From positions 62,001 through 126,000 of the forward strand of contig CADBDT010000010.1 in assembly GCA_902793465.1 (NCBI GenBank): 64,000 bases of DNA, read 5' to 3'. Shown here piece after piece: positions 15,881 to 25,244 of this stretch; position 1 is the first letter of the stretch; every line of letters begins with the position of its first letter. This DNA is from an uncultured Coriobacteriaceae bacterium (GTDB lineage Bacteria; Actinomycetota; Coriobacteriia; Coriobacteriales; Atopobiaceae). The position numbers were made by a program, and so were the translations under genes. Under the pieces are notes generated by a model that searched no databases, was not told the origin of the DNA, and saw nothing but the letters and a program-made list of their open reading frames with translations.

Positions 15881-18800
15881 GTGAACGAAAGAGAATTCAA
15901 GCAGCTTTTGTCCATCCACGACACCGAGTGGTCTGTGCCCGAGCGGCCCGCGTATCGGATTGTGCAGGATAGCGCCCACGAGCATCCGGATCGCACGGCA
16001 GTTGTGGCGTGCGACCGCACGCTTACCTACGCCGAGCTCAATGCCGAGGCAAACGCCGTGGCGCGCGCTCTGGTGGAGGCGGGCGTCGGCGCCGATAGCA
16101 AGGTGGCCGTGCTGGCAGACCGCGATGGCTGGGCCTACACCATGCGCACGGCTCCGCTCAAGGCCGGCGCTGCCTTTATGCCCATAGACCCCGAATATCC
16201 CGAGGAGCGCGTACGCTACATCCTGGAGGACTCGGGCTGCAAGCTCGCGCTCACCACACGAGCCGTACACGAGCGTCGCGCCGACCTGTTTGACGCGCTT
16301 GCGGACCTTGAGCTCAACGTGATCGAGGTCGAGGAGGCGGCGTCCTCGTACGACACCTCCGACCTCAACCTGGACGTGGCGCCCCACGACCTCGCGTACG
16401 TTATCTATACTTCCGGCTCCACGGGCAAGCCCAAGGGCGTGATGCTGGAGAACCACAGCCTCAACAATTTTTGCCACAATAACCCAAAGAACATCGAGGT
16501 CGTCTTTAACGTACAGGACTGCAGCGTGACCATTGCGTTGGCCGCCTTCACGTTTGACGTCTCGGTAATGGAGCAGTTCCTGCCGCTCGCAAACGGCCAG
16601 ACCATTGTGCTGGCGACGATGGACCAAATTATGGATCCAGATGCCATGGCTCGTCTTATTGAGGAGCACCAGGTGGATTCGTTTACCTGCACGCCCAGCT
16701 ACCTCTCCAACCTCATAGAGGTGCCGGTGTTCGCCAAGGCCATGGAGCGAATTCGAGCCGTGGACGTGGGCGCCGAGGCGTTTCCGGGCGACCTGTACAC
16801 GCGCCTTAAGGCCATCAACCCCAACATGGGCATCATGAACAGCTATGGTCCCACCGAGTGCACCATTGGCAGCACCGCCACGATTCTGGAAAGCCCCGAC
16901 GACATCACCATTGGCATTCCGTTTGCCAACTACCACTGCATTACGGTAAACGAGGAGGGCGAGCCCTTGCCGCTGGGGACCCAGGGCGAGCTCGTTATTT
17001 TGGGCGATGGCGTGGGTCGTGGCTACATTGGCCGCGACGACCTAAACGAGCGCAACTTTATTTCGTACTTTGGCATTCCCGCCTACCGCGCGGGCGATCT
17101 GGCCGTGGTGCGCCCAGATGGCAACATCGAGTTCCACGGTCGCGTGGACGACCAGGTAAAGCTGCGTGGCCTGCGCGTGGAGCTGGGCGAGGTCGAGAAG
17201 GTAATCGGCAGCTTCCCTGGCGTAAAGCAGGCTGTGGTTACGGTGGTAAAGGGCGCGCAGGAGTACCTTGCCGCCCATTTCCTTGCCGACAAGCCCATCG
17301 ACATCGCCGAGCTCAAGCGCCATGCCAAGCAGTACCTAACCTCCTACATGGTGCCCCAGAGCTTCATGCAGATGGAGGAGTTCCCCCTTACGCCCAACGG
17401 CAAGGTGGACAAGCGCGCCCTGCCCGAGGCCGAGCTGGACTACAGCGACATCGTTCCCGCGCAAACCGACACGCAAAAACAGCTGCTGGACATCGTGTTT
17501 GGCATCCTCAAGACCGACCGCGTGGGCATTACGACCGACCTTCTTGAGGCGGGCCTCTCGTCGCTGGGCGCCATTCGCCTGTGCAGCGAGATTCGTGCGC
17601 AGTTTAACGTTGCCATTAAGACGTCGGAGCTTACGGACAACTCCACGGTGGAGGACCTCGAGCGCCTTATTGGCGCAGCGGGCCCGACGCGTACCTACGA
17701 GCTGCGCGACGAGTATCCGCTTTCGCAAACGCAGACGGGAATCCTCGTGGAGGTGCTGCGGCATCCGGGCACCACTATGTACAACCTGCCCGAGCTTTAC
17801 ACGCTCGACGCGTCGGTGGACGAGCAGAAGCTCGCCGATACCGTGCGCGCGGCCATATCCGTGCACCCGTACCTGTTTATGACGGTGAGCAGGGACGCGG
17901 AGGGCAAGCTGCATGCCGTACGGCGCGACGACCACCCCTTCGAGGTGGAGGTCATTCGGTGCGAGAGCCTGCCCACGGAGGACGAGCTGGTGCGCCCGTT
18001 TGACCTCATGAGCGGCGAGCTGTTGTTCCGCGCAGAGATCTACGTAACGGACGACGGCAAATACCTGCTGTTCGACACGCATCACATCGTGAGTGACGGC
18101 GGCTCCATCGACATCCTTATGGAGGACGTGGAGCGTGCCTTCCAGGGCGAGACACTGCAGGCCGAAGAGTACACGGGCTTTGAGTTTGCGCTGGACGAGG
18201 AAGAGGCGCGCGCAACCGACCGCCTGGATGCGGCCAAGGCATTCTACGACGGCTACTTCCGTGGCTGCGGCGGCGAGACCTTGCCCGTAAAGGATGGAAA
18301 CGAGGCTGCGGGACACGTGGCGATGGAGCGGCTCCGCGGCAAGGCGGACGGCGCGGCGGTTCGTTCCTTCTGCGACGAGCACGGCCTTCCGCTCAACGCC
18401 TTCTTTACGGCCGCCTTTGCCTTTGCGCTGAAGGAGTACGCCGACGCCGAGGTGCCGGTGTTCACCACCATCTACAACGGGCGCAACGACCCGCGCCTCG
18501 CAAACAGCGTGTCCATGTTGGTAAAGACGCTCCCCGTGCTGCTCGATTGCAAGGACGACGACTACGTGATGTCGCTCGTGGAAACCTGCAAGTCGTACCT
18601 CACCGCTGCCATGGCAAACGACCTGTACAGCTTTGCCGAGATTCACCAGGCGTACGGCGTCGACGGCAACATGATGTTCGTGTACCAAGGCGAGTTCGAG
18701 CATGGGTTCCCCCTAGGCGGCAAGAACGCCCCCGTTAAGCAGCTGGGTCTCTCCCGCGCGCGTGCGGCCTTTGCCCTGGACCTCTCGCTCGATGGCGACG

Positions 18801-21800
18801 AGCTGGTGTTCGAGCCCGAGTACGACCCCACGGTGTTCTCGCCCTACACCGTGCACGGCATGGTTGACCTTATGGACCACGTGGTGGACGAGTTTGTTGC
18901 AAAGGATCGCCTGCGCGACGTTACGCTGGTTTCTGCGGAGGACGAGGATCGCATCCGCTCGCTGCACGACACGGACTGGCCGGTGGCCGAGCGTCCCGCC
19001 TATCGTCTGCTGCAGGACCAGGCCGAGGCCAACCCCGATGCCGTGGCGCTGGTGGCCTGCGACCGTACGCTCACGTATGGTGAGCTAAACGGGCTGGCCA
19101 ACGCGGTGGGTCGTGCGCTCGTAAATGCCGGCGCCGCACCCAACTCGATGGTGGCCGTAATGGCCGAGCGAGACAGCTGGGCCTACGTCATGCGCCAGGC
19201 TGCGCTCAAGGCTGGCGCCGCGTTCTTGCCCATCGACCCGGAGTACCCGGAGGAGCGCGTGCGCTACATCCTGGAGGACTCGGGCTGCAAGCTGGTGCTC
19301 ACGACGCGTGAGATTCTCGAGCGCCGTGCGGACCTCTTTGCAAACATTGCCGATTTGCAGGTTGCGGTCGTGGAGGCCTCGCGGGCAGCCGAGTACCAAA
19401 GCCAGTCGAACCTCAACGTGGAGGTAGACCCCCACGACTTGGCCTACGTCATTTACACCTCTGGCTCCACCGGGCGTCCCAAGGGCGTGATGATCGAGAA
19501 CCACAACCTGGTTAACTTCGTGGACGACGACGACAAGAACCACGAGATACTGGGATACACGCGTCGCGCCCACGTGAGCCTGGCCATCGCTGCGCTCACC
19601 TTTGACTTTGCCATTATGGAGGAGTTCGTGCCCCTGGCAAACGGCCTTACGGTGGTGCTGGCCACGGGCGAGCAGATTATGGATCCCGTTGCCATGAGCA
19701 CGCTTATGCGCAACAACAACGTGGACGTAATGAGCTGCACGCCAAGCTACCTGTCCAACATGCTGGCCGTGCCCGACTTTGCGGCGGCCGTTGCCAATCT
19801 TAAGTCGGTGGACATGGGCGCCGAGGCCTTCCCGCCCGACCTGTATGCCCGCTTGACCGCCGTGAATCCAAACATCTACATCATGAACGGCTACGGCCCG
19901 ACGGAGGCGACCATCAGCTGCACCGTGCAGGTGGTTACCGACGCCACCAACGTTACCATTGGCATTCCCAACGTAAACGTGCACGTGGCCACGGTGGACC
20001 GCGCCGGCAGGCTGCAGCCGCTGGGCGCCACTGGCGAGCTGGCCATTCTGGGCGATGGTGTGGGTCGCGGCTACGTGGGCCGAGAAGACCTTAACGCTCG
20101 CAGCTTCGTCCGCCTGCTAGGCATGCCGGCCTACCGCTCCGGCGACCTCGCACGCCTGCGCGCCGACGGGCAGATAGAGTACCGCGGCCGCATGGACGAC
20201 CAGGTTAAGCTGCGCGGCCTGCGCGTGGAGCTGGGCGAGATCGAGAGCGTTATGAACTCCTACCCCGGCGTGCGCACCAGCGTGTGCGTGGTTGCCCACG
20301 GCGAGACGGACTACCTGGCCGCATACTTTACGGCTGAGCAAGAGGTCGACCTCGCCGACTTCCGCGCGCACCTGGCAAAGTACCTTACCTCCTACATGGT
20401 GCCCCAGGCCTACCTGCAACTGGACGAGCTGCCGCTTACGGCTAACGGCAAGGTGGACAAAAAGGCATTGCCCGAGGTGCAGGTTGCGGCGGAAGAGGTC
20501 GTGCCCCCCGAAAACGAGACGCAGGAGCGCATCCTTGCCATTGCCGCCCAGGTCATTGGCATCGACGAGATTGGCATTACCACCGACCTCTTTGGCGTGG
20601 GCCTCTCTTCCATCGGCTGCATCCGCCTGTGCGCCCTCCTTGGCGACGAGTTTGGCAAGTCCGTTAAGGTTGCCGACGTATTCGACCATGGGACGGTGCG
20701 CGAGCTCGAGCAGCTTATAAGCGACGCCGCAGACGAGGCGACCTACGAGTTGCGTGAGGCCTATCCGCTTTCGCAAACGCAGGCCGGCATCTTTGTGGAG
20801 TGCCTGCGCTTCCCCGACACCACGGCGTACAACATCCCCTACCTGTACAAGCTGGACGACGCCGTGGACGTCGAGCGGCTGCGCGAGGCGTTGCAAAAGA
20901 CGCTGGTGGCGCATCCGTACTTGTTCATGACCGTGCGACGCAGTAACGATGGCGAGATTCTTGCCGTTCGCAACGAGCCGCAAACACCCGAGTTGCCCGT
21001 GCGCTCGGAGCTGCCGGCGGTCCAGGACCTCGTGCGCCCATTTGACCTTACTGGTGGCGAGCAGCTCTTCCGCGTAGAGCTTTTTGACACGGCGGACGGC
21101 AAGTACCTGTTTGTGGACACGCACCACATCGTAAGCGACGGCGAGTCGCTGGACATCCTATTTAACGACGTGGAGAGCGCCTACGCCGGCGGCGATGTGG
21201 CGGCCGAGGCATATACCGGCTTCGAGTACGCCCTCGACGAGGAGGCCGCTCGTGCCTCGGAGCGCTTGGACGCTGCCAAATCGTTCTACGACAGTGTCTT
21301 CCGTGGCTGCGGCGGCGACACGCTACCCACCAAGGATGGCAACAAGGGCAACGAGCACATTGCGCTTGCGCATTTTGAGGCCGAGCAGGTGGCAAACGAG
21401 GTGCGTGCCTTCTGCGACGCGAACGGTCTTTCGGCCAACGCCTTCTTCACAACGGCGTTTGGCCTTGCCCTGCAGTCCTACACGTCCGCCGAGGACGGTG
21501 CGGTGTTTGCCACCATCTACAACGGCCGCAACGACTCCAGGCTGGAGAACAGCGTAACCATGTTGGTTAAGACGTTGCCCATGCTGTTTGTGGACGATCC
21601 GACCCAGCCGGTTGCCGAGGCCATTGGCGCGTGCCAGCAGTACTTGCTTAGCGCCATGGCAAACGACATCTACAGCTTTGCAGAGATCAGCAACGCGTAT
21701 GGCATCAAGGGCGACATTCTCTTTGCGTACCAGGGCGATTCCGCCGACAGCAGCATGCTAATTGGAGGCCACAACGCCACCGAGATTGACCTTGAGCTCT

Positions 21801-24800
21801 CCCAGGCCAAGGCAGGCATGGACATCGACATGTTTATGGTGGGCAACAAGGTTGCCGTCGACTGCTCGTACGACCCCGCGCAATACAGCGCGCATACGGT
21901 AGAGGGCCTGCTGGGCATGGCGCTCGTCATATGCCACGAGCTTACGGTGCGCGCTACGTTGGGGCAGGTGCAGCTTGTTACCAAGCAGGACGAGGAGCGC
22001 ATCCGCTCGCTGCACGACACGGACTGGCCCGTAGCCGAGCGTCCCGCCTACCGCCTGGTGCAGGACCAGGCCGAGGCCAACCCCGACGGCGTGGCGCTGG
22101 TGGCCTGCGACCGCACGCTTACCTACGGCGAGCTGAACGCGGAGGCCAACGCGATCGCGCATGTGCTCGCGGACGGCGGCGTTGGTCCCGAGTCCATGGT
22201 GGCCGTGCTTGCCGAGCGCAACTCCTGGGCCTACGTCATGCGCCAGGCCGCACTCAAGGCCGGCGGCGCGTTCTTGCCCATCGACCCGGAGTATCCCGAG
22301 GAGCGCGTGCGCTACATCCTGGAGGACTCGGGCTGCAGGCTTGTGCTCACCACCGTCGAAGTGCTCGAGCAGCGCGCAGAGCTGTTCGAGCAGCTGGCCG
22401 ACCTGGGACTCGTTGTCGTGGAGGCCAAGCAGGCCGTGGCGCAAGGAAGCAGGGACAATCTGAACGTGGACGTCGCGCCCGCCAACCTTGCTTACACCAT
22501 CTACACCTCCGGCTCCACCGGACGCCCCAAGGGCGTGATGCTCACCAACAAGAACCTGGTTAACTTCGTGGACGACAACGACAAGAACCACGAGATCCTG
22601 GGCTACACGCGGCGTGGCCACGCGAGCCTGGCCATCGCGGCGCTCACCTTCGACTTCGCCATCATGGAGGAGTTCGTGCCCCTGGCCAACGGCCTTACGG
22701 TGGTGCTGGCCACGGGCGAGCAGATCCTCGACCCCGCGACCATCGCGCATCTTATGACGAGCAACAACGTGGACGTGATGAGCTGCACGCCCAGCTACAT
22801 GTCCAACATGCTGGACTCTCCCGACTTTGCCAAGGCCGTGGCCGGTCTCGCATCCGTGGACTTTGGCGCCGAGGCGTTCCCGCCGGCGCTCTTCTCCAAG
22901 CTGCGCGAGGTTAACCCGGACCTCTACGTCATGAACGGCTACGGTCCCACCGAGGCCACCATTAGCTGCACCATGCAGGTGGTGGACGGCTCGGGCGACA
23001 TTACCATTGGCATCCCCAACGCAAACGTGCACGTGGCTACCGTGGACCGCGCCGGCAGGCTGCAACCGCTGGGCGCCATGGGCGAGCTCACCATTTTGGG
23101 CGACGGCGTGGGCCGCGGCTACGTGGGTCGCGACGACCTTACGACACGCAGCTTCATCCGCCTGCTGGGCATGCCGGCGTACCGCTCCGGCGACCTCGCA
23201 CGCCTGCGTACCGACGGCCAGATAGAGTACCGCGGCCGCATGGACGACCAGGTAAAGCTGCGCGGTCTGCGCGTGGAGCTGGGCGAGATCGAGAGCGTTA
23301 TGAACTCCTATCCCGGCGTCCGCACCAGCGTGTGCGTGGTCGCCCACGGACAGACGGACTACCTGGCCGCGTACTTTACGGCCGACGAGCAGGTGGACCT
23401 CGACGCGTTTAAGGCGCATCTGGGCTCCTATCTAACGGCGTACATGGTGCCGCAGGCCTACATGCAGCTCGACGAGCTTCCGCTTACGGCCAACGGCAAG
23501 GTGGACAAGAAGGCGCTGCCCCAAATTAGCGAGACCCGTGTGGACAGGGAGATCAAGCCGCCTGCCACCGAACTGCAAAAGCAGCTCTTGGGTATGTACC
23601 AAAAGGCCCTTGGCTTCGACGAGATTAGCGTGGACGACAGCTTCTTCGAGATCGGCGGCACCTCTCTTACAGCAGCCAAGGTTATGATGGCGGCCATGGT
23701 GGCAAATATCCCCATCGTGTATCAGGACATCTTTGACGCTCCCACCATCGAGGGGCTGGAGCGCCTGGTTCTTGCCAAGCAGGAAGAGGAGTCTAAGTCG
23801 GAGGCCGCGCCTGCGGAGGAGGCGGAGTCTGCCCAGACGGAGTTGGGTATTCCTGCCCAGCCTGCGGCGCTCAAGTACAACACCATCGACTATGTAAACG
23901 AGGTTAAGCCGGGGTCGCTGGGCAACGTGCTTCTAACCGGTGCCACGGGATTCTTGGGCGCCCATATGCTCAGGGAGCTCTTGGACTCCACGGATGCCGT
24001 CGTGTATTGCCTGGTACGCGATGCCGACGTAACGGCCGAAGAGCGCGTTACCACAAACATGTTCTACTACTTTGAGCAGGACCTCAAGCCGCAGTTGGGA
24101 AAGCGCGTCGTTGTGCTTCGCGGAGACATTACGGACGAGGAAAGCCTAAAGCAGGCGTCACATGCCGACTTCCAAACGGTCATAAACTGCGCGGCAAGCG
24201 TAAAACACTTTGCCAGCTTGGAGTTCCTCAAGAGCGTAAACACCGACGGCGTACGCAAGCTTGCGCGTATGTGCGTGCAAAAGGGAGCGCGTCTTATCCA
24301 CGTTTCCACGGTATCGGTTGCGGGCGACGTGCTAGGCAGCGTGCAATATCCGCCAACGCTCACCGAAAACAAGCTGGAGCTGGGGCAGGACACCGAATCG
24401 AACGGCTACGTGTACTCCAAGTACCTCGCCGAGCGCATTATTCTGGAGATGGTGGAAAACGAGGGGCTCGACGCCAAGATCATGCGCGTGGGTAACCTTA
24501 TGAGCCGCCAGCAAGACGGTGAGTTCCAGGTAAACTTTGCAACCAACAACTTTATGAGCACGCTGAGGTCCTATGTTGCGCTAAGCAGCTTCCCGGTAGA
24601 CGAGATGGACGAGGGAGACGAGTTCTCGCCCATTGACGAGGTTGCGCGTGCCATAGTGCTTCTGTCGGGAACAGACAGCAAGTTTACCGTGTTCCATGCG
24701 TACAACTCGCATACGGTGGAGATGGGCAACATTATTCTGGCCATGCAGCAGTGTGGCATAAACATCGAGGTGGTGGAGCCAGACGAGTTCGTGCGCCGGT

Positions 24801-25021
24801 TGCGCGCCGCGCTGGCAGACGATGTTATAAACGGCTACGTGTCGCCGCTCGTTAACTACAACCTGGATGACGACGAGATGCGCATAGAGCTGGAAGCCGA
24901 CAACCGCTTTACGGTTAAGGCCCTGTACCGCCTTGGCTTCCAGTGGTCCATTACGGAGCTTGGCTACCTGCGTCAGGCCATCGACATGATGCAACTGCTT
25001 GGATTCTTCGACATGGAGTAG
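15881..25021 (+). CDS. Three-module non-ribosomal peptide synthetase, A-T-C-A-T-C-A-T-R
   Basis: A 3046-residue assembly line starting at GTG with GAAGGAGGC upstream. Adenylation domains have core YTSGSTGxPKG at residues ~176, ~1192 and ~2208. Carrier domains have attachment serines at S561 (GLSSL), S1577 (GLSSI) and S2595 (GGTSL). Condensation domains begin at 606 and 1622, with HHIVSDG at 734 and 1748. From ~2682 an extended-SDR thioester reductase follows: GATGFLG at 2687 and the catalytic pair Y2843/K2847 in GYVYSKYLAER. There is no starter C domain and no thioesterase. The predicted product is a tripeptide released reductively as an aldehyde, which could cyclise. Modules 2 and 3 are very similar; manual alignment of specificity positions gives the same residues (D F M S D G G I S) for both, and D V M T D G S I G for module 1. 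Amino acids are not assigned. Confidence 0.92.
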   Translation: MNEREFKQLLSIHDTEWSVPERPAYRIVQDSAHEHPDRTAVVACDRTLTYAELNAEANAVARALVEAGVGADSKVAVLADRDGWAYTMRTAPLKAGAAFMPIDPEYPEERVRYILEDSGCKLALTTRAVHERRADLFDALADLELNVIEVEEAASSYDTSDLNLDVAPHDLAYVIYTSGSTGKPKGVMLENHSLNNFCHNNPKNIEVVFNVQDCSVTIALAAFTFDVSVMEQFLPLANGQTIVLATMDQIMDPDAMARLIEEHQVDSFTCTPSYLSNLIEVPVFAKAMERIRAVDVGAEAFPGDLYTRLKAINPNMGIMNSYGPTECTIGSTATILESPDDITIGIPFANYHCITVNEEGEPLPLGTQGELVILGDGVGRGYIGRDDLNERNFISYFGIPAYRAGDLAVVRPDGNIEFHGRVDDQVKLRGLRVELGEVEKVIGSFPGVKQAVVTVVKGAQEYLAAHFLADKPIDIAELKRHAKQYLTSYMVPQSFMQMEEFPLTPNGKVDKRALPEAELDYSDIVPAQTDTQKQLLDIVFGILKTDRVGITTDLLEAGLSSLGAIRLCSEIRAQFNVAIKTSELTDNSTVEDLERLIGAAGPTRTYELRDEYPLSQTQTGILVEVLRHPGTTMYNLPELYTLDASVDEQKLADTVRAAISVHPYLFMTVSRDAEGKLHAVRRDDHPFEVEVIRCESLPTEDELVRPFDLMSGELLFRAEIYVTDDGKYLLFDTHHIVSDGGSIDILMEDVERAFQGETLQAEEYTGFEFALDEEEARATDRLDAAKAFYDGYFRGCGGETLPVKDGNEAAGHVAMERLRGKADGAAVRSFCDEHGLPLNAFFTAAFAFALKEYADAEVPVFTTIYNGRNDPRLANSVSMLVKTLPVLLDCKDDDYVMSLVETCKSYLTAAMANDLYSFAEIHQAYGVDGNMMFVYQGEFEHGFPLGGKNAPVKQLGLSRARAAFALDLSLDGDELVFEPEYDPTVFSPYTVHGMVDLMDHVVDEFVAKDRLRDVTLVSAEDEDRIRSLHDTDWPVAERPAYRLLQDQAEANPDAVALVACDRTLTYGELNGLANAVGRALVNAGAAPNSMVAVMAERDSWAYVMRQAALKAGAAFLPIDPEYPEERVRYILEDSGCKLVLTTREILERRADLFANIADLQVAVVEASRAAEYQSQSNLNVEVDPHDLAYVIYTSGSTGRPKGVMIENHNLVNFVDDDDKNHEILGYTRRAHVSLAIAALTFDFAIMEEFVPLANGLTVVLATGEQIMDPVAMSTLMRNNNVDVMSCTPSYLSNMLAVPDFAAAVANLKSVDMGAEAFPPDLYARLTAVNPNIYIMNGYGPTEATISCTVQVVTDATNVTIGIPNVNVHVATVDRAGRLQPLGATGELAILGDGVGRGYVGREDLNARSFVRLLGMPAYRSGDLARLRADGQIEYRGRMDDQVKLRGLRVELGEIESVMNSYPGVRTSVCVVAHGETDYLAAYFTAEQEVDLADFRAHLAKYLTSYMVPQAYLQLDELPLTANGKVDKKALPEVQVAAEEVVPPENETQERILAIAAQVIGIDEIGITTDLFGVGLSSIGCIRLCALLGDEFGKSVKVADVFDHGTVRELEQLISDAADEATYELREAYPLSQTQAGIFVECLRFPDTTAYNIPYLYKLDDAVDVERLREALQKTLVAHPYLFMTVRRSNDGEILAVRNEPQTPELPVRSELPAVQDLVRPFDLTGGEQLFRVELFDTADGKYLFVDTHHIVSDGESLDILFNDVESAYAGGDVAAEAYTGFEYALDEEAARASERLDAAKSFYDSVFRGCGGDTLPTKDGNKGNEHIALAHFEAEQVANEVRAFCDANGLSANAFFTTAFGLALQSYTSAEDGAVFATIYNGRNDSRLENSVTMLVKTLPMLFVDDPTQPVAEAIGACQQYLLSAMANDIYSFAEISNAYGIKGDILFAYQGDSADSSMLIGGHNATEIDLELSQAKAGMDIDMFMVGNKVAVDCSYDPAQYSAHTVEGLLGMALVICHELTVRATLGQVQLVTKQDEERIRSLHDTDWPVAERPAYRLVQDQAEANPDGVALVACDRTLTYGELNAEANAIAHVLADGGVGPESMVAVLAERNSWAYVMRQAALKAGGAFLPIDPEYPEERVRYILEDSGCRLVLTTVEVLEQRAELFEQLADLGLVVVEAKQAVAQGSRDNLNVDVAPANLAYTIYTSGSTGRPKGVMLTNKNLVNFVDDNDKNHEILGYTRRGHASLAIAALTFDFAIMEEFVPLANGLTVVLATGEQILDPATIAHLMTSNNVDVMSCTPSYMSNMLDSPDFAKAVAGLASVDFGAEAFPPALFSKLREVNPDLYVMNGYGPTEATISCTMQVVDGSGDITIGIPNANVHVATVDRAGRLQPLGAMGELTILGDGVGRGYVGRDDLTTRSFIRLLGMPAYRSGDLARLRTDGQIEYRGRMDDQVKLRGLRVELGEIESVMNSYPGVRTSVCVVAHGQTDYLAAYFTADEQVDLDAFKAHLGSYLTAYMVPQAYMQLDELPLTANGKVDKKALPQISETRVDREIKPPATELQKQLLGMYQKALGFDEISVDDSFFEIGGTSLTAAKVMMAAMVANIPIVYQDIFDAPTIEGLERLVLAKQEEESKSEAAPAEEAESAQTELGIPAQPAALKYNTIDYVNEVKPGSLGNVLLTGATGFLGAHMLRELLDSTDAVVYCLVRDADVTAEERVTTNMFYYFEQDLKPQLGKRVVVLRGDITDEESLKQASHADFQTVINCAASVKHFASLEFLKSVNTDGVRKLARMCVQKGARLIHVSTVSVAGDVLGSVQYPPTLTENKLELGQDTESNGYVYSKYLAERIILEMVENEGLDAKIMRVGNLMSRQQDGEFQVNFATNNFMSTLRSYVALSSFPVDEMDEGDEFSPIDEVARAIVLLSGTDSKFTVFHAYNSHTVEMGNIILAMQQCGINIEVVEPDEFVRRLRAALADDVINGYVSPLVNYNLDDDEMRIELEADNRFTVKALYRLGFQWSITELGYLRQAIDMMQLLGFFDME

Positions 25022-25049
25022 GGGCCTGGCATCGGGTGCATTGCAGGTG

Positions 25050-25157
25050 GTGTGCCTAGAGGGGATACTCCCCATCGGGTACATCGCGGATAGTCTCCAC
25101 ATAATGAGACGGGTTTTCCGCGATGTACCCGTAGGGGAGTATCCCCTCTAGGCACAC
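25050..25157. repeat. Family B palindrome (REPIN-like)
   Basis: Outer arms GTGTGCCTAGAGGGGATACT and AGTATCCCCTCTAGGCACAC. Inner arms CGGGTACATCGCGGA and TCCGCGATGTACCCG surround a short spacer. Each half holds a GGGGA-TA-TCCCC hairpin. It lies after the NRPS stop. Confidence 0.88.
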
Positions 25158-25175
25158 CGCGGGAGGCGTATTCGT

Positions 25176-25231
25176 ACCAACCAAGGGGGAGTACCCCCCT
25201 CAACCAAGGGGGAGTACCCCCTTTGGTTGGT
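25176..25231. repeat. Family A palindrome, short variant
   Basis: ACCAACCAAGGGGGAGTACC begins the left arm, and the closing arm ends CCCCCTTTGGTTGGT. This is the ACCAACC sub-variant of family A. With the adjacent family B element it fills the gap between the NRPS gene and the convergent phosphatase gene. Confidence 0.85.
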
Positions 25232-25244
25232 CTGGCGCCTGCCC

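Noticed and set aside
21758..23419. 553-residue minus-strand open frame inside the NRPS gene
   Set aside because: Antisense shadow of the NRPS adenylation region, repeated at each module for the same reason.
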